Numbered from the stretch's first letter, positions 43,825 to 53,206 are shown. The stretch: 64,000 nucleotides of DNA from Streptosporangiaceae bacterium (GCA_030041275.1 JASHOE010000344.1:1-64000); one strand, 5' to 3'. The notes: generated by a model from the letters alone, not told the origin. Numbers and translations are program-made.

Positions 43825-44678
43825 GCAGGCTTCTTGCAGCCGCGACTCTCGTCCTCGCGCTAGCGGCGGGTGGCGCCGTGGCGATGATGAGCAGCGCGCC
43901 ATCGGCCAGCGCCGCGGGCGGAGCCAGTTGCAGTGGTTACAACGTCGGAGGCGAGGCGTGGGCCGTCCAGTGCGGTGCGGGGGGCGACGCTGGCAGCGCC
44001 AGCGCTGGCAGCGTTGTCGACGTTTGCACGTACTACACGCTGGCCGAGGCCGTGCAGATGTACCTGATGATCCCCTCCGTCGCGGCCCAGTACGACGCGC
44101 CGCCCGGCTACATCTACCTGGTCCAGGACTGCCCGGACCAGTACTTCTCTGACTTTGCCGCCACCTTGTTCGCCAACGGGGGCAGCCTGACCACTCAGGA
44201 CCTTGCTGACGAGGCTTACGCCGAGCTATCGCCGCCTGCTCTGTCCGTCGGCACCGCACCGCCGTCCGGTCGCGACGGTCTTGTCGGTCTACCCGAGTGG
44301 TTCTGGATCGGCGCTGCGGACTACCAGACGTTGTCGAGGACGGTAACGCAGGCCGGTCTGTCGGCGACGGTCACTGCGAAGCCCGGGCCGCTGGTCATCA
44401 ACCCCGGCGACGGGCAGCCCAGCTTTTCCTGTCCGGCGCCGGGCACGCCCTATAACCCGAGCGAGCTCGCCGGCAGTCAGCAATCAGACTGCACGCACCT
44501 GTATACGCGGCCCTCCGCAGGTCAGCCTGGCAACGAGTTCAGCATCTCGGTCAGCGTCACCTGGAGTGCGACGTGGACCGGCACAGGCAGCACCGGCGGC
44601 ACGCTCGGGCCGATCACCAGGACCACGACGATCGAGCTGACGATCGCCCAGGCCGAGAGCGTCGGTAGCGGAGACTGA
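43812..44678 (+). CDS. Secreted or membrane-exposed protein of the secretion-like island
   Basis: 288 residues. An N-terminal signal peptide (LLAAATLVLALAAGGAVAMM, then SSAPSASAAGG) is followed by a low-complexity Gly/Ser segment with cysteines (CSGYNVGGEAWAVQCG) and a predicted beta-rich domain (FSISVSVTWSATWTGTGSTG, TTTIELTIAQAESVGSGD). No recognised family. The ATG is inside the upstream gene (13-bp overlap) and the stop is 2 bp before the SAF gene. This places it firmly in a four-gene operon. Function unknown. Confidence 0.65.
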   Translation: MHRLGRLLAAATLVLALAAGGAVAMMSSAPSASAAGGASCSGYNVGGEAWAVQCGAGGDAGSASAGSVVDVCTYYTLAEAVQMYLMIPSVAAQYDAPPGYIYLVQDCPDQYFSDFAATLFANGGSLTTQDLADEAYAELSPPALSVGTAPPSGRDGLVGLPEWFWIGAADYQTLSRTVTQAGLSATVTAKPGPLVINPGDGQPSFSCPAPGTPYNPSELAGSQQSDCTHLYTRPSAGQPGNEFSISVSVTWSATWTGTGSTGGTLGPITRTTTIELTIAQAESVGSGD

Positions 44679-44680
44679 GC

Positions 44681-45409
44681 ATGAACGACGAACGGAGCCA
44701 GGGCTCGGTTGGCACCGTCTATTTCCCTGAGACCGATACCGTCGCCCTGCAGCGGGGTGACAGGCTCGCCGCGCCGAGCCACCTGGTGCGCCTGCCCCGC
44801 AGGCGCCGTCCGGTGATGATCGTCGCCGCTGCCGTCCTGGTCGGCCTCGGCATTCTCATCAGCGTGGCCATGTACCAGCGGGTCAATCGCCAGGTCCAGG
44901 TCCTGGTGGTGCGGCGCGACGTCCCCGCTGGCACGGTGATCACCGCGGCTGATCTCGGCACTGCGAGCCTCGCGGCAACCGGGGTCTCCGACATCTCAGC
45001 CACGCAGAGCAGGCAGGTAGTCGGTCTCATTGCGGCCGGCGCGCTGCACCCAGGGATGCTGCTGGCGGCCTCTGATCTTGTGACCAGCCTTCCGCCCGCC
45101 CCAGGTCAGGTGCTCGTCGCGGTGAGCCTCCGCCCGTCAGCGCTGCTCGCGAGCGGGCTCGTGCCAGGCGACCACGTCATGCTGGTTGCCACGCCCGGAG
45201 TCATCGGCGAGGACAGCTCGGGCGGCACGCCGAACGACAGCCTGACGTCGCCGGTCGCCGGCGTTGTCCTCGCTGTCAGCGCGATGCCAAACCAGGATGG
45301 CGACGTTGTCGTCGATGTGCTCGTGCCTGCCAGCGCCGGGGCCGCTGTTGTGCAGCAGGACTCGACGGGGCAGCTCGGCCTCGTTATCACGAAGCGGGCG
45401 GCGCGATGA
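44681..45409 (+). CDS. SAF-domain (CpaB/RcpC-like) membrane protein
   Basis: 242 residues. A cytoplasmic N-terminus of about 45 residues, one membrane segment (VMIVAAAVLVGLGILISVAM), then a SAF domain (VLVVRRDVPAGTVITAADLG, the classic R-D-x-P-x-G-x-x-I-x-x-x-D-L). CpaB proteins with this domain help assemble Flp/Tad pili. Here the next gene is a ParA/CpaE-like protein, as in tad loci, but there is no CpaF ATPase. Start ATG 44681; its stop overlaps the next ATG (ATGA). Confidence 0.8.
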   Translation: MNDERSQGSVGTVYFPETDTVALQRGDRLAAPSHLVRLPRRRRPVMIVAAAVLVGLGILISVAMYQRVNRQVQVLVVRRDVPAGTVITAADLGTASLAATGVSDISATQSRQVVGLIAAGALHPGMLLAASDLVTSLPPAPGQVLVAVSLRPSALLASGLVPGDHVMLVATPGVIGEDSSGGTPNDSLTSPVAGVVLAVSAMPNQDGDVVVDVLVPASAGAAVVQQDSTGQLGLVITKRAAR

Positions 45410-46197
45410 CCGTATGCGCGCTGCTGTCAGCGGGCGGGTCACCAGGTGTCACGACCGCCGCGCTCGCGCTCGCCATGACCTGGCCGGGCTCGGTGCTGGT
45501 CGCGGAGACAGACCCATCCGGTGGCGATGTGCTCGCCGGCTATTTTGCCGGGCACGTTCCAGCCACCCGCGGGCTGCTGAACGTGGCGTACGAGGCAACG
45601 ACGGTCCAAGCCGCAACCGAGGCGGTCGCGGGTCAGCTCCTCGCGCTCGACGAACTCGGCATGCACCGAGTCCTTCCGGGCCTCGCTGACCCTCGACACG
45701 CCCCTCCGCTGCGCATGACATGGCACCTGCTCGCAGAGGCGCTCGCGGCGCAGTCAACGTGCGTGCTCGCCGATTGCGGGCGCCTGGACGGCGGCCCTGG
45801 CCAGGAGCAAATCCTCCACGTAGCCGGGCAGGTCGTGCTCGTGCTGAGGCCAACGCTGCGCCAGGCTGCAGCCGCCCGGCCGCGAGTCGAGATGCTCACC
45901 CAGCTGAAGGGCGGCCTGGCCGGTCCCGTTGGCCTGCTGGTCATCGGTCATGGGCCGGTTACCGCGGCAGAGCTCTCGCGCGCGCTTGGCCTGCCTGTGG
46001 TCGGCACCCTGCCCAACGACCGCAAGTCGGCGCTGGTCCTTTCTGACGGGGCGTATGCCCGGCGCGGTCTCGAGTCGGGCCCGCTGCTACGGGCGGCTGC
46101 TGCAACGGCCCGAGCGCTGAGCACGAGCTGCCAGCAGGCGTCGGACGGTCCCGGCAGCCGGCTAATCCAGCCCCAGGACGCGCAGCCTGTGGCCTAG
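45406..46197 (+). CDS. ParA/MinD/CpaE-like protein with a lysine-less P-loop
   Basis: 263 residues. The MinD-like fold is visible: P-loop region LLSAGGSPGVTTAALALA (the normal KGGxGKTT; here GGSPGVTT, with neither the deviant nor the Walker lysine), then VAETDPSGGDVLAGYF, then LADCGRLDGG (Walker B-like) and VVLVLRPTLRQAAAARPRVE. Loss of both lysines suggests it does not hydrolyse ATP in the usual way. CpaE proteins of this class are scaffolds for pilus or secretion systems. Coupled to the SAF protein by ATGA. The operon ends here. Confidence 0.75.
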   Translation: MTVCALLSAGGSPGVTTAALALAMTWPGSVLVAETDPSGGDVLAGYFAGHVPATRGLLNVAYEATTVQAATEAVAGQLLALDELGMHRVLPGLADPRHAPPLRMTWHLLAEALAAQSTCVLADCGRLDGGPGQEQILHVAGQVVLVLRPTLRQAAAARPRVEMLTQLKGGLAGPVGLLVIGHGPVTAAELSRALGLPVVGTLPNDRKSALVLSDGAYARRGLESGPLLRAAAATARALSTSCQQASDGPGSRLIQPQDAQPVA

Positions 46198-46391
46198 GAA
46201 GTCTCGCTAGCTCTTGAGATTCATGGTGTGGCGCGAGAAGTTGAGGGTGCGGCGCCCGGCAATGATCCCTGTGCCGGTGACGGGATGGGTCGGGCAGGGA
46301 CGGGGGTAGCAGCGTGCCCGACTTCGCCGCCACGATGGCGCACCTCGGGCTTATGGCGCACCGGTTCTCTCGGGAAAGGGGATCAGCAAGG

Positions 46392-46910
46392 ATGGCCATC
46401 GATGACAGCCTGCGGCCACCGTTCATTCCAGATTCAGCTCTGACTAGGGAAGAGATTGAGCAGCGGAACCTCGAAATCGTGGCGGCTCACTTCCACAACG
46501 AGAACCCGGACGACGTGGACAAGGCCATCGCGCTCTACGCCCCGGACATCTGCTGGGAAGGCCCTAACCGCGGACTGATCTACACCAGCGCCGAGGAAGT
46601 CAAAGATGCTTACCTGGGGATCTTCCGCACACTGGCCTTCCGGAAGATGACCAACCTGCGCCGATTCGCCTCCGGCAACTTCGTCTTCGACGACCTGGTC
46701 GCTGAGGCTGACGTCGTCGGCAACGAAATGCCCAACTTGCCGTTCCCGGTCGGCACCACGATGAACGTCCGCCTGGTTCACTGCTTCGAACTCCGCGACG
46801 GACAGATCACCAGGGAAATCGCCTACGAGATGTGGCGCGAAAAGGGCGGGCCACTCGACCATGACGCAATTCCGGTGGGAGCAGCCGTGACCGATTTCGC
46901 CGGACCGTGA
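46392..46910 (+). CDS. SnoaL-like (NTF2-fold) protein
   Basis: 172 residues. EIEQRNLEIVAAHFHNENPD, DICWEGPNRGLIYTSAEEVK and LVHCFELRDGQITREIAYEM fit the SnoaL/NTF2-like alpha+beta barrel, which houses polyketide cyclases, isomerases and detoxifying enzymes. Catalytic residues for a specific reaction cannot be assigned. ATG 46392 has AAAGGGG about 12 bases upstream; a GTG at 46314 is also in frame. Confidence 0.65.
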   Translation: MAIDDSLRPPFIPDSALTREEIEQRNLEIVAAHFHNENPDDVDKAIALYAPDICWEGPNRGLIYTSAEEVKDAYLGIFRTLAFRKMTNLRRFASGNFVFDDLVAEADVVGNEMPNLPFPVGTTMNVRLVHCFELRDGQITREIAYEMWREKGGPLDHDAIPVGAAVTDFAGP

Positions 46911-47015
46911 GGTCCCGACGGCGTGGGAGCGTCCGCTGAGACAGAAGCCGGTGGCCCGCGCTCGGCCCGCGCTACTCATCGCCGAGGCGCTATAGGGGGA
47001 GCTAGCATCGCACGT

Positions 47016-47870
47016 GTGTCAGAACAGACCGGGGCGTCGACAGCGGGCTTACCTGCCGAGGCGCAGGCTCCGGGATTCGACACCCAGCACGCGCATTCCG
47101 CGCGGGTCTACAACTACTGGCTGGGCGGCAAGGACAACTTCGCCGCTGACCGCGAGGCAGCCGAGCAAGCGATAACTGCCAACCCCGGGATTGTCACCGA
47201 CGTTCGGGCTAACCGGGCGTTCCTGGCCCGGGCGGTGCGGTTCCTCGCCACGGAGTGCGGGGTTCGGCAGTTTCTGGACATCGGCACCGGCTTGCCTACG
47301 GCCAGCAACACCCACGAGGTAGCCCAGGCCGCTGCGCCGGACGCTCGGATTGTCTATGTAGACAATGACCCGATAGTGCTGGCGCACGCCCGGGCGCTGC
47401 TGGCGAGCACCCCTCAGGGGGCGACCGCCTACCTGGATGCTGACCTACGCGACCCACAGGCCATTCTCCGGGCCGCCGCGAAGACGCTGGACTTCAGCCG
47501 GCCCATCGCGCTGATGCTCCTGATCATCTTGCATCTGATTCCCGATGGCGACGACCCCTACGGCATCGTTACCGCGCTGGTGGAGAGGCTGGCCGAGGGC
47601 AGCTACGTTGTGCTCGCGCACCCGGCGAGCGACATTCGTGCGGCGCAGATCGCGGAGATGACCAGGCGCGTCAACGAGCGCATGAGCGGACCGAGGGCCA
47701 CCATGCGCGACCGCGCCGCGATCACGCACTTCTTCGACGGCCTAGACCTCGTTGAACCCGGCCTGGTCCAGCCGCAGCAGTGGCGTCCCGAGCCTGGCCT
47801 GCTCAGCCCGCCGCGAGTCACAGCCTGGTGCGGGGTCGCCAGGAAGGGGCGACCCGCAGGTCGCGCTTAA
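47016..47870 (+). CDS. SAM-dependent methyltransferase, DUF574/SAV2177 family
   Basis: 284 residues. The family hallmarks are visible: HSARVYNYWLGGKDNFAADR near the N-terminus, FLDIGTGLPT, IVYVDNDPIVLAHARALL, IALMLLIILHLIPD, and the C-terminal WRPEPG. This family, abundant in Streptomyces and relatives, has a Rossmann methyltransferase fold; substrates are unknown. GTG 47016 lies 7 bases after TAGCAT and may be leaderless. Its 3' end overlaps the convergent hydrolase by 4 bp. Confidence 0.85.
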   Translation: MSEQTGASTAGLPAEAQAPGFDTQHAHSARVYNYWLGGKDNFAADREAAEQAITANPGIVTDVRANRAFLARAVRFLATECGVRQFLDIGTGLPTASNTHEVAQAAAPDARIVYVDNDPIVLAHARALLASTPQGATAYLDADLRDPQAILRAAAKTLDFSRPIALMLLIILHLIPDGDDPYGIVTALVERLAEGSYVVLAHPASDIRAAQIAEMTRRVNERMSGPRATMRDRAAITHFFDGLDLVEPGLVQPQQWRPEPGLLSPPRVTAWCGVARKGRPAGRA

Positions 47871-48661
47871 ACGCCGGGCTGCTCGCACCCGCAGTCGCCA
47901 CAATCTCCCAGAAACTCAAGAACCGCCGCCGCGAACTGCGGCGCGGCGAGGGCGGTGACGTGGTCGCCTGGCACCAGGACGAGCCGCCCGTGCGGCAGCA
48001 AGGCTGCGAGTGACTCCGCCGACGTGCCGCGGCTGTCTTGGTCGCCGACAATGACCAGCGTGGGCGAGGAAACCCGGCGCAACGCCTCGGCGGGCGTAGC
48101 CAGGAGACTACCGAGGACCAGCTCCACGGCCCGCGCGTCAACTCCGCTCTGCCTGATCCAGTCCGCCATGGCCGCCTCGGGCGACCCGGCTGACAACGCT
48201 GCGCCGCCGGCAACGGCGGCCAGTACCCGTCGGTGTCCGTTGGTCCGGTCGCTCTCGGCGCCGAGTGCATCAAGGCCCTGCCCGCCCACGACCGCACGGG
48301 CCGGGCGGGCGCCACGGGCCAGCAGGCGCAGTACGAGCTTGCCGCCCATGGAATAGCCGCCCAGGTCGTAGTCGTCGAGCCCGAGGTGACCGATGAACGC
48401 CAGCATGTCATCGGCGAGGATGTCGGGCGGGTAACGGGCGGGATCGTGCGGGCGGCCGCTGTCGCCATGTCCGCGCAGATCGGGCATGATGACCCGGTAA
48501 CCGTGCCGGGAAAGCACAGGGACGAGGTCCTGACTGGCTAGCGCCGCCCCGCTGCCCATGAGTCCGTGCAGCAACACCAACGGCCGACCGGACCCGACCG
48601 CGCACCATGCCAGCTCAACGCCATCCGAGCAAGGGAACCGCTGCACCGGCAAGTCCGTCAT
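47867..48661 (-). CDS. Alpha/beta hydrolase
   Basis: 264 residues. Oxyanion HGLMGSG (32-38), DLRGHGDSG (61-69), nucleophile elbow GGYSMGG (Ser104), acid strand VIVGDQDSRG and catalytic His in VPGDHVTALAAPQFAA. This is a monoacylglycerol-lipase or haloperoxidase-like esterase fold. ATG 48661 gives a canonical start (MTDLPVQRF); an upstream start would add nine residues. It ends GDCGDCGCEQPGV with clustered cysteines, an odd tail not typical of the family. Confidence 0.8.
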   Translation of the reverse strand: MTDLPVQRFPCSDGVELAWCAVGSGRPLVLLHGLMGSGAALASQDLVPVLSRHGYRVIMPDLRGHGDSGRPHDPARYPPDILADDMLAFIGHLGLDDYDLGGYSMGGKLVLRLLARGARPARAVVGGQGLDALGAESDRTNGHRRVLAAVAGGAALSAGSPEAAMADWIRQSGVDARAVELVLGSLLATPAEALRRVSSPTLVIVGDQDSRGTSAESLAALLPHGRLVLVPGDHVTALAAPQFAAAVLEFLGDCGDCGCEQPGV

Positions 48662-48800
48662 GAGCACTGGTCTAGCACGCCTGAGCAAAGGGAGCGGTGC
48701 CTAGCTCAGGGACGTCCGCCGGGTACGCATCTGCGTGCTGGTCGACACGCGGCTACGCCCATGATGAACGCCGCACGCAGCAGCGTTCTGGGCGGGCAGC

Positions 48801-49877
48801 ATGAGTGCCATGAGACTACTGGTACTCGGCGGAACCCACCATGTCGGACGTGCGGTCGTCGAAGAGGCACTGAAGCGGGGTGACGAGGTCACCACGCTGA
48901 CACGCGGAGTGAGCGGACCCTCGGCATCGGGAGCGCTGGCGCTGCACGCCGATCGTACCGATCCGGACGCGTTGCGGGCCGTGCTGGGCGACACGACCTG
49001 GGACGCGGTCATCGACACGTGGAGCGGTGCGCCCCGTGTCGTCCTCGACTCGGCCACCGTGCTGGCGGGCCGAGCAGGTCATTATGGCTATGTGTCGAGC
49101 CGGTCGGTCTACGAATGGCCGCCGGCGATCGGGCTCGATGAGTCAGGACCGGTCGTCGACGGGAAAGCCACAAGCGAGGCGGGTGACGACTACGCAGCCG
49201 CCAAGCGCGGTGGCGAACTCGCAGCACAGGTGGGATTCGGCGCCGACCGAACGGTGCTGGCGAGGGCCGGACTGATCCTCGGGCCGTACGAGATCGTCGG
49301 GCGGATGCCATGGTGGCTGCGCCGGATCGAACGCGGCGGCGACGTACTCTCGCCTGGGCCAGCCGACCTGAAGCTGCAGTACATCGACTGTCGTGACCTG
49401 GCCCTGTGGCTGCTGCACGCGGCAGACGAGGGTATCGCCGGACCGTTCAACACCGTCAGCAAGGCTGGTCATGCGACGATGGCGAGCCTGCTCGAGGCGG
49501 CCATCGCGGCCACCGGATCCGACGCCCGGCTGATTTGGGCAGCGCCAGAAGTCATCTTGGCCGCAGGCATCGCACCATGGATCGAGTTGCCGATCTGGCT
49601 GCCTCCCGACGGTGAGGGCGCCGGACTGCACTCGGGCGACGTCAGCGCCGCCTATGCAGCCGGGCTGAGCTGTCGGCCAGTCGAGGAAACGGTGGCAGAC
49701 ACCTGGGCCTGGCTACAGCGGGAAGGTGATCCGCCGGCCGCGCCCGGTCGTCCGGCGCACGGTCTGGACCCTGACCGGGAGCACGAGGTGCTGATCGGCC
49801 TGGCTGCTGACAGCCGCCGGGTGGCAGCGCGATCCTGGCTACCAGATACGGACCCGAGCTGCGGGTTCGAGCCATAG
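48801..49877 (+). CDS. NAD-dependent epimerase/dehydratase-like protein
   Basis: 358 residues. The nucleotide motif MRLLVLGGTHHVGRAVVEEA (GGTxxxGR) and the catalytic DDYAAAKRGGELA (YxxxK variant, with D-Y-A-A-A-K) are visible. Similar proteins act on sugar nucleotides or flavonoid-like molecules and are often called reductases. The domain ends with GHATMASLLEAAIAATGSDA, typical of NAD-epimerase folds. The ATG at 48801 or 48810 could serve. Its 3' end overlaps the convergent M13 peptidase by 39 bp. Confidence 0.75.
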   Translation: MSAMRLLVLGGTHHVGRAVVEEALKRGDEVTTLTRGVSGPSASGALALHADRTDPDALRAVLGDTTWDAVIDTWSGAPRVVLDSATVLAGRAGHYGYVSSRSVYEWPPAIGLDESGPVVDGKATSEAGDDYAAAKRGGELAAQVGFGADRTVLARAGLILGPYEIVGRMPWWLRRIERGGDVLSPGPADLKLQYIDCRDLALWLLHAADEGIAGPFNTVSKAGHATMASLLEAAIAATGSDARLIWAAPEVILAAGIAPWIELPIWLPPDGEGAGLHSGDVSAAYAAGLSCRPVEETVADTWAWLQREGDPPAAPGRPAHGLDPDREHEVLIGLAADSRRVAARSWLPDTDPSCGFEP

Positions 49878-51788
49878 CTGGTCGGTAGCGCCGACATCAA
49901 ACGCGTCGTAGAACTCGTCGAGGTTGCGCACGATCTGGTTGCAGCGGAATTCGTCGGGGGAATGCGGGTCGGTGGCGAGCCGGCGGATGAGCTCCTCGTC
50001 GCGGATCTTTTGCTGCCAGGCACGAGCCCACGACAAGAAGAAGCGCTGAGCGCCCGTCAAGCCGTCGATCACCGGTGCCTCCTCGCCACCCAGCGACACC
50101 AAGTAGGCCTTCCAGGCGATGCCGAGGCCTCCGAGGTCCCCGATGTTCTCCCCGATGGTCAGCGCTCCGTTCACGTGCTCGTCAGGAGCCTGCTGCGGAG
50201 CCAGGCCGTTGTACTGCTCAATCAACGACCGGGTCCGGACTTCGAACGCTTGCCGGTCCGCTGCGGTCCACCAGTCGGTGAGCCTGCCGTCGCCGTCGAA
50301 CTTGGAGCCCTGGTCGTCGAAGCCGTGGCCGATCTCGTGACCGATGACCGCCCCGATCGCTCCGTAATTCGCCGCGTCGTCTCGGTTGGGATCGAAGAAC
50401 GGATCCTGCAGGATCGCGGCAGGGAACACGATCTCGTTCATGCCCGCGTTGTAGTAGGCGTTGATCGTCTGGGGAGTCATGCGCCACTCGTCGCGGTCGA
50501 TGGGCTTGCCGACCTTGTTGAGCTGACGCTGGAACTCGAAAGCATGAGCGGCCCACACGTTGGCCATGAGATCCGTCGGGTCGATCTCCAGGCTGGAGTA
50601 GTCCCGCCATCTGACCGGGTAGCCGATCTTCGGCGTGAACTTGCCCAGCTTGTCCAAGGCGCGGCGACGGGTGTCTGCCCCCATCCAGTCCAGCTGTCCG
50701 ATGCTCTCGCGATAGGCCTCGAGCAGGTTGGCCACCAAGACATCCATCCGCTCCCGGGCCCCCGGCGGGAAGTGGCGCGCAACGTAGGCTCGCCCGACGG
50801 CTTCCCCGATCGCCCCCTCGACCAGCGAGACACCGCGCTTCCAGCGCTCCCGCAGCTGCGGGGCGCCGCTCAAGGTGCGGCCGTAAAAGTCGAAGTCTTC
50901 GTCGACGAAAGCCTCGGACAGGTACCCGGCTGCCCTGTGGATCACCCGCCAGCACAGCCAGTCCCGCCACGCCGGGACGTGCTCGTCGGTGAGCAACGAG
51001 GCCAGCCCGGTGCTGAAGCTCGGCTGGCGGATCACGATCTCGTCGAAGGCGCCAGCAGGCGGGTCCAGGGCCGCCAGCCACCCGCGCAGGTCGGGCCCTG
51101 CAGACAACGCATCGGTCCAGGTGAACAGGTTGTAAGTCTTCTCGCGGTCGCGGCTCGCGACCCTGTCCCAGTGGTGGCCAGCCGCGGCCGTCTCCAGCGC
51201 GAGCACTCGCCTGGCTGCCTGCTCGGCGCCCGGCAACCCGGCCAGTTCGAACATGCGCTGCACGTGACCGACGAATGCGTCGCGGACGCCAGCGAAGCGC
51301 TGCTCACGGTAGTAGCTCTCATCTGGCAGCGAGATAACAGCCTGCTCGAAAAACACCAGGTAACGCTCCGGGTTGCCGGGGTCGGCGTCAACAAAGATCC
51401 GGTACAGACCTCCGATTCCCAGTCTCGCCAGCCGCCCCAGCGTCTCCAGTAGTTCCGCAATGGAGCTGACGGCTTGAGCCGCCGACAGCGTCTGCCTGAT
51501 GGGCTGCGACCCGAGCCGCTCTGCTCGGCCGGCGTCCATGAAGCTCGCATACAGGTCGCCGAACTTGCGGTCCTCGCTGCCTTCTGATGCCGACGCAGCC
51601 TCTGCCACGATCTCGCGCACCGCTTTCTCAGCCTCTTCAGCCAGAATCCGGAACGAGCCGTAGTCCGCTAGGTCAGCGGGGATGTCGGTCCGCGCAAGCC
51701 AGTCACCGTTGACGTGCCGGAACAGGTCGTCCTGCGGCCGGATACCGGGCTCGAGCTCGTTGATGGGGATACCGGATGGGAGCGTCAT
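49839..51788 (-). CDS. M13-family zinc metallopeptidase (PepO/neprilysin-like)
   Basis: 649 residues. The zinc-binding HEIGH motif lies in VIGHEIGHGFDDQG near residue 483, and the third ligand motif is GENIGDLGG (ExxxD). The N-terminal M13 domain starts with GIRPQDDLFRHVNGDW; NAYYNAGMNEIVFPAAIL is another signature. No signal peptide is visible, so a cytoplasmic oligopeptidase is inferred. ATG 51788 is chosen because the sequence preceding it is without protein character. It overlaps the epimerase gene tail to tail. Confidence 0.88.
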   Translation of the reverse strand: MTLPSGIPINELEPGIRPQDDLFRHVNGDWLARTDIPADLADYGSFRILAEEAEKAVREIVAEAASASEGSEDRKFGDLYASFMDAGRAERLGSQPIRQTLSAAQAVSSIAELLETLGRLARLGIGGLYRIFVDADPGNPERYLVFFEQAVISLPDESYYREQRFAGVRDAFVGHVQRMFELAGLPGAEQAARRVLALETAAAGHHWDRVASRDREKTYNLFTWTDALSAGPDLRGWLAALDPPAGAFDEIVIRQPSFSTGLASLLTDEHVPAWRDWLCWRVIHRAAGYLSEAFVDEDFDFYGRTLSGAPQLRERWKRGVSLVEGAIGEAVGRAYVARHFPPGARERMDVLVANLLEAYRESIGQLDWMGADTRRRALDKLGKFTPKIGYPVRWRDYSSLEIDPTDLMANVWAAHAFEFQRQLNKVGKPIDRDEWRMTPQTINAYYNAGMNEIVFPAAILQDPFFDPNRDDAANYGAIGAVIGHEIGHGFDDQGSKFDGDGRLTDWWTAADRQAFEVRTRSLIEQYNGLAPQQAPDEHVNGALTIGENIGDLGGLGIAWKAYLVSLGGEEAPVIDGLTGAQRFFLSWARAWQQKIRDEELIRRLATDPHSPDEFRCNQIVRNLDEFYDAFDVGATDQLWLEPAARVRIW

Positions 51789-51883
51789 GCGCCCTAGCGT
51801 ATGACCAGCGGCGGCCAGGACGTCGAGCCAGATTTCCGTCGCATCGAGTCTGAGACGGACTTGGGCACGGGCCGCGCTCGGGT

Positions 51884-53074
51884 TCAGATGGGGCTTCGAA
51901 GCACTCGGATGTGCCTGGGACCGGAGATGAAGGTCGACGTCAGCCACTCGGTCTCGCCGATCTTCTGGAGATCTGGCAGCCGGGTAACGAGCTGCCGGAA
52001 CATCGCGTCGATCTCGACCCGGGCGATGTGAGATCCCAGGCAGAAGTGCGGCCCTCCGCCGCCGAACGCCAGGTGGTCGTTGGGCATCCGGGTGATGTCA
52101 AAGCGCTCCGGCTCGTCAAACGCGCGGGGATCGCGATTGGCCGCCCCGTAGTACATGACGACCTTGTCCCCGGCCTCGATCCGCCGGCCACCCAGCTCGC
52201 AGTCGGCCGTCGCGGTCCGGCGCATGTAGATGACCGGGCTGGTCCAACGGAGCATTTCTTCGATGGCACCAGGAAGCAGCCCAAGGTTCGCAGCCAGTTT
52301 CCGCCGCTCGTCGGGGTGGTTGAAGAGCGCGTCCATCCCGCCAGCGACCAGGTTGCGCGTTGTGTCGCCGCCAGCGTCGATGAGCAGCAGGAAAAACAGG
52401 TTGAAGTCGATCTCATCAAGGCGGTGCCCGTCCACTTCGGCGGTCACGAGCACAGAGGCGAGGTCGTCCTCCGGATATGCTCGCTTCTGTTTCCAGACGC
52501 CGTTGGCGTAGTGGAACATCTCGAGAACGGCCGCCAGGCCCGCCCCCTTGGGCTGGCTCGCCGGATCGGCGTGGACTGTCTCGGTCAGCCGGTAGAGCTC
52601 AACACCGTCTCGGCGCGGAATCCCGAGCATCTCGGCGATGACATACGACGGAAGCAGGCCGGCGACATCCTCGACCAGATCGAACTCGTCCCGGTCAGCA
52701 ACGCTGTCAATGATCTCGGCGGCCAGCCGTTCGATCCCGGCACGCATCCGACCCGCCGCGCTGCGCAGGAATCGAGGCGAGACGAGCTTGCGGTACTGCG
52801 TGTGTCGCGGCGGATCCATCGTCAGCATCATCGTGTGGTCGCCCAGATCGGTCGCGGCGCGGTCATCGATCATGATGGTCGGGCGGGAGGAGAAAAGCCC
52901 GGCATCGCGGCCGACATACTTGACGTCCTCGTGCCGCGTCACCGCCCAGAATCCGGAACCGGCTGGCTCCTCGTGCCAGTGGACAGGGTCGTTATCGCGC
53001 AGCCATTGGTACTGGCAGGTGGGATGGCCGTGAGCGAAGGAGGACGGCGACAACAAATCAATGACACCGGTCAT
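51884..53074 (-). CDS. Cytochrome P450
   Basis: 396 residues. The heme-binding loop is FGGGGPHFCLGSHIARVE (Cys near residue 344), the I-helix oxygen motif is LLIDAGGDTTRNLV (AGGDTT where the consensus is AGxDT), and the K-helix ExxR is EEMLRWTSPVIYMRR. Bacterial class I, soluble. It is divergent from a mycofactocin-type SDR at 53207, a pairing that suggests oxidation of an alcohol, steroid or terpene. No ferredoxin gene is adjacent. Confidence 0.9.
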   Translation of the reverse strand: MTGVIDLLSPSSFAHGHPTCQYQWLRDNDPVHWHEEPAGSGFWAVTRHEDVKYVGRDAGLFSSRPTIMIDDRAATDLGDHTMMLTMDPPRHTQYRKLVSPRFLRSAAGRMRAGIERLAAEIIDSVADRDEFDLVEDVAGLLPSYVIAEMLGIPRRDGVELYRLTETVHADPASQPKGAGLAAVLEMFHYANGVWKQKRAYPEDDLASVLVTAEVDGHRLDEIDFNLFFLLLIDAGGDTTRNLVAGGMDALFNHPDERRKLAANLGLLPGAIEEMLRWTSPVIYMRRTATADCELGGRRIEAGDKVVMYYGAANRDPRAFDEPERFDITRMPNDHLAFGGGGPHFCLGSHIARVEIDAMFRQLVTRLPDLQKIGETEWLTSTFISGPRHIRVLRSPI

Positions 53075-53206
53075 GGCGTCAATACTGCCCTGCCCGAGCT
53101 GTCATGCGGTTGTCTCTGGTTATCCGCCAGCGGCTAGGTGACGAGACGCGCTGGGCAGAACGCGGCGGCGGGCAGCCACCGCATCGTCCCGAGAGAAGGC
53201 AGCGAG

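Noticed and set aside
49962..51452. 496-residue plus-strand frame opposite the M13 peptidase
   Set aside because: Antisense of a well-supported zinc peptidase; composition typical of shadow frames.
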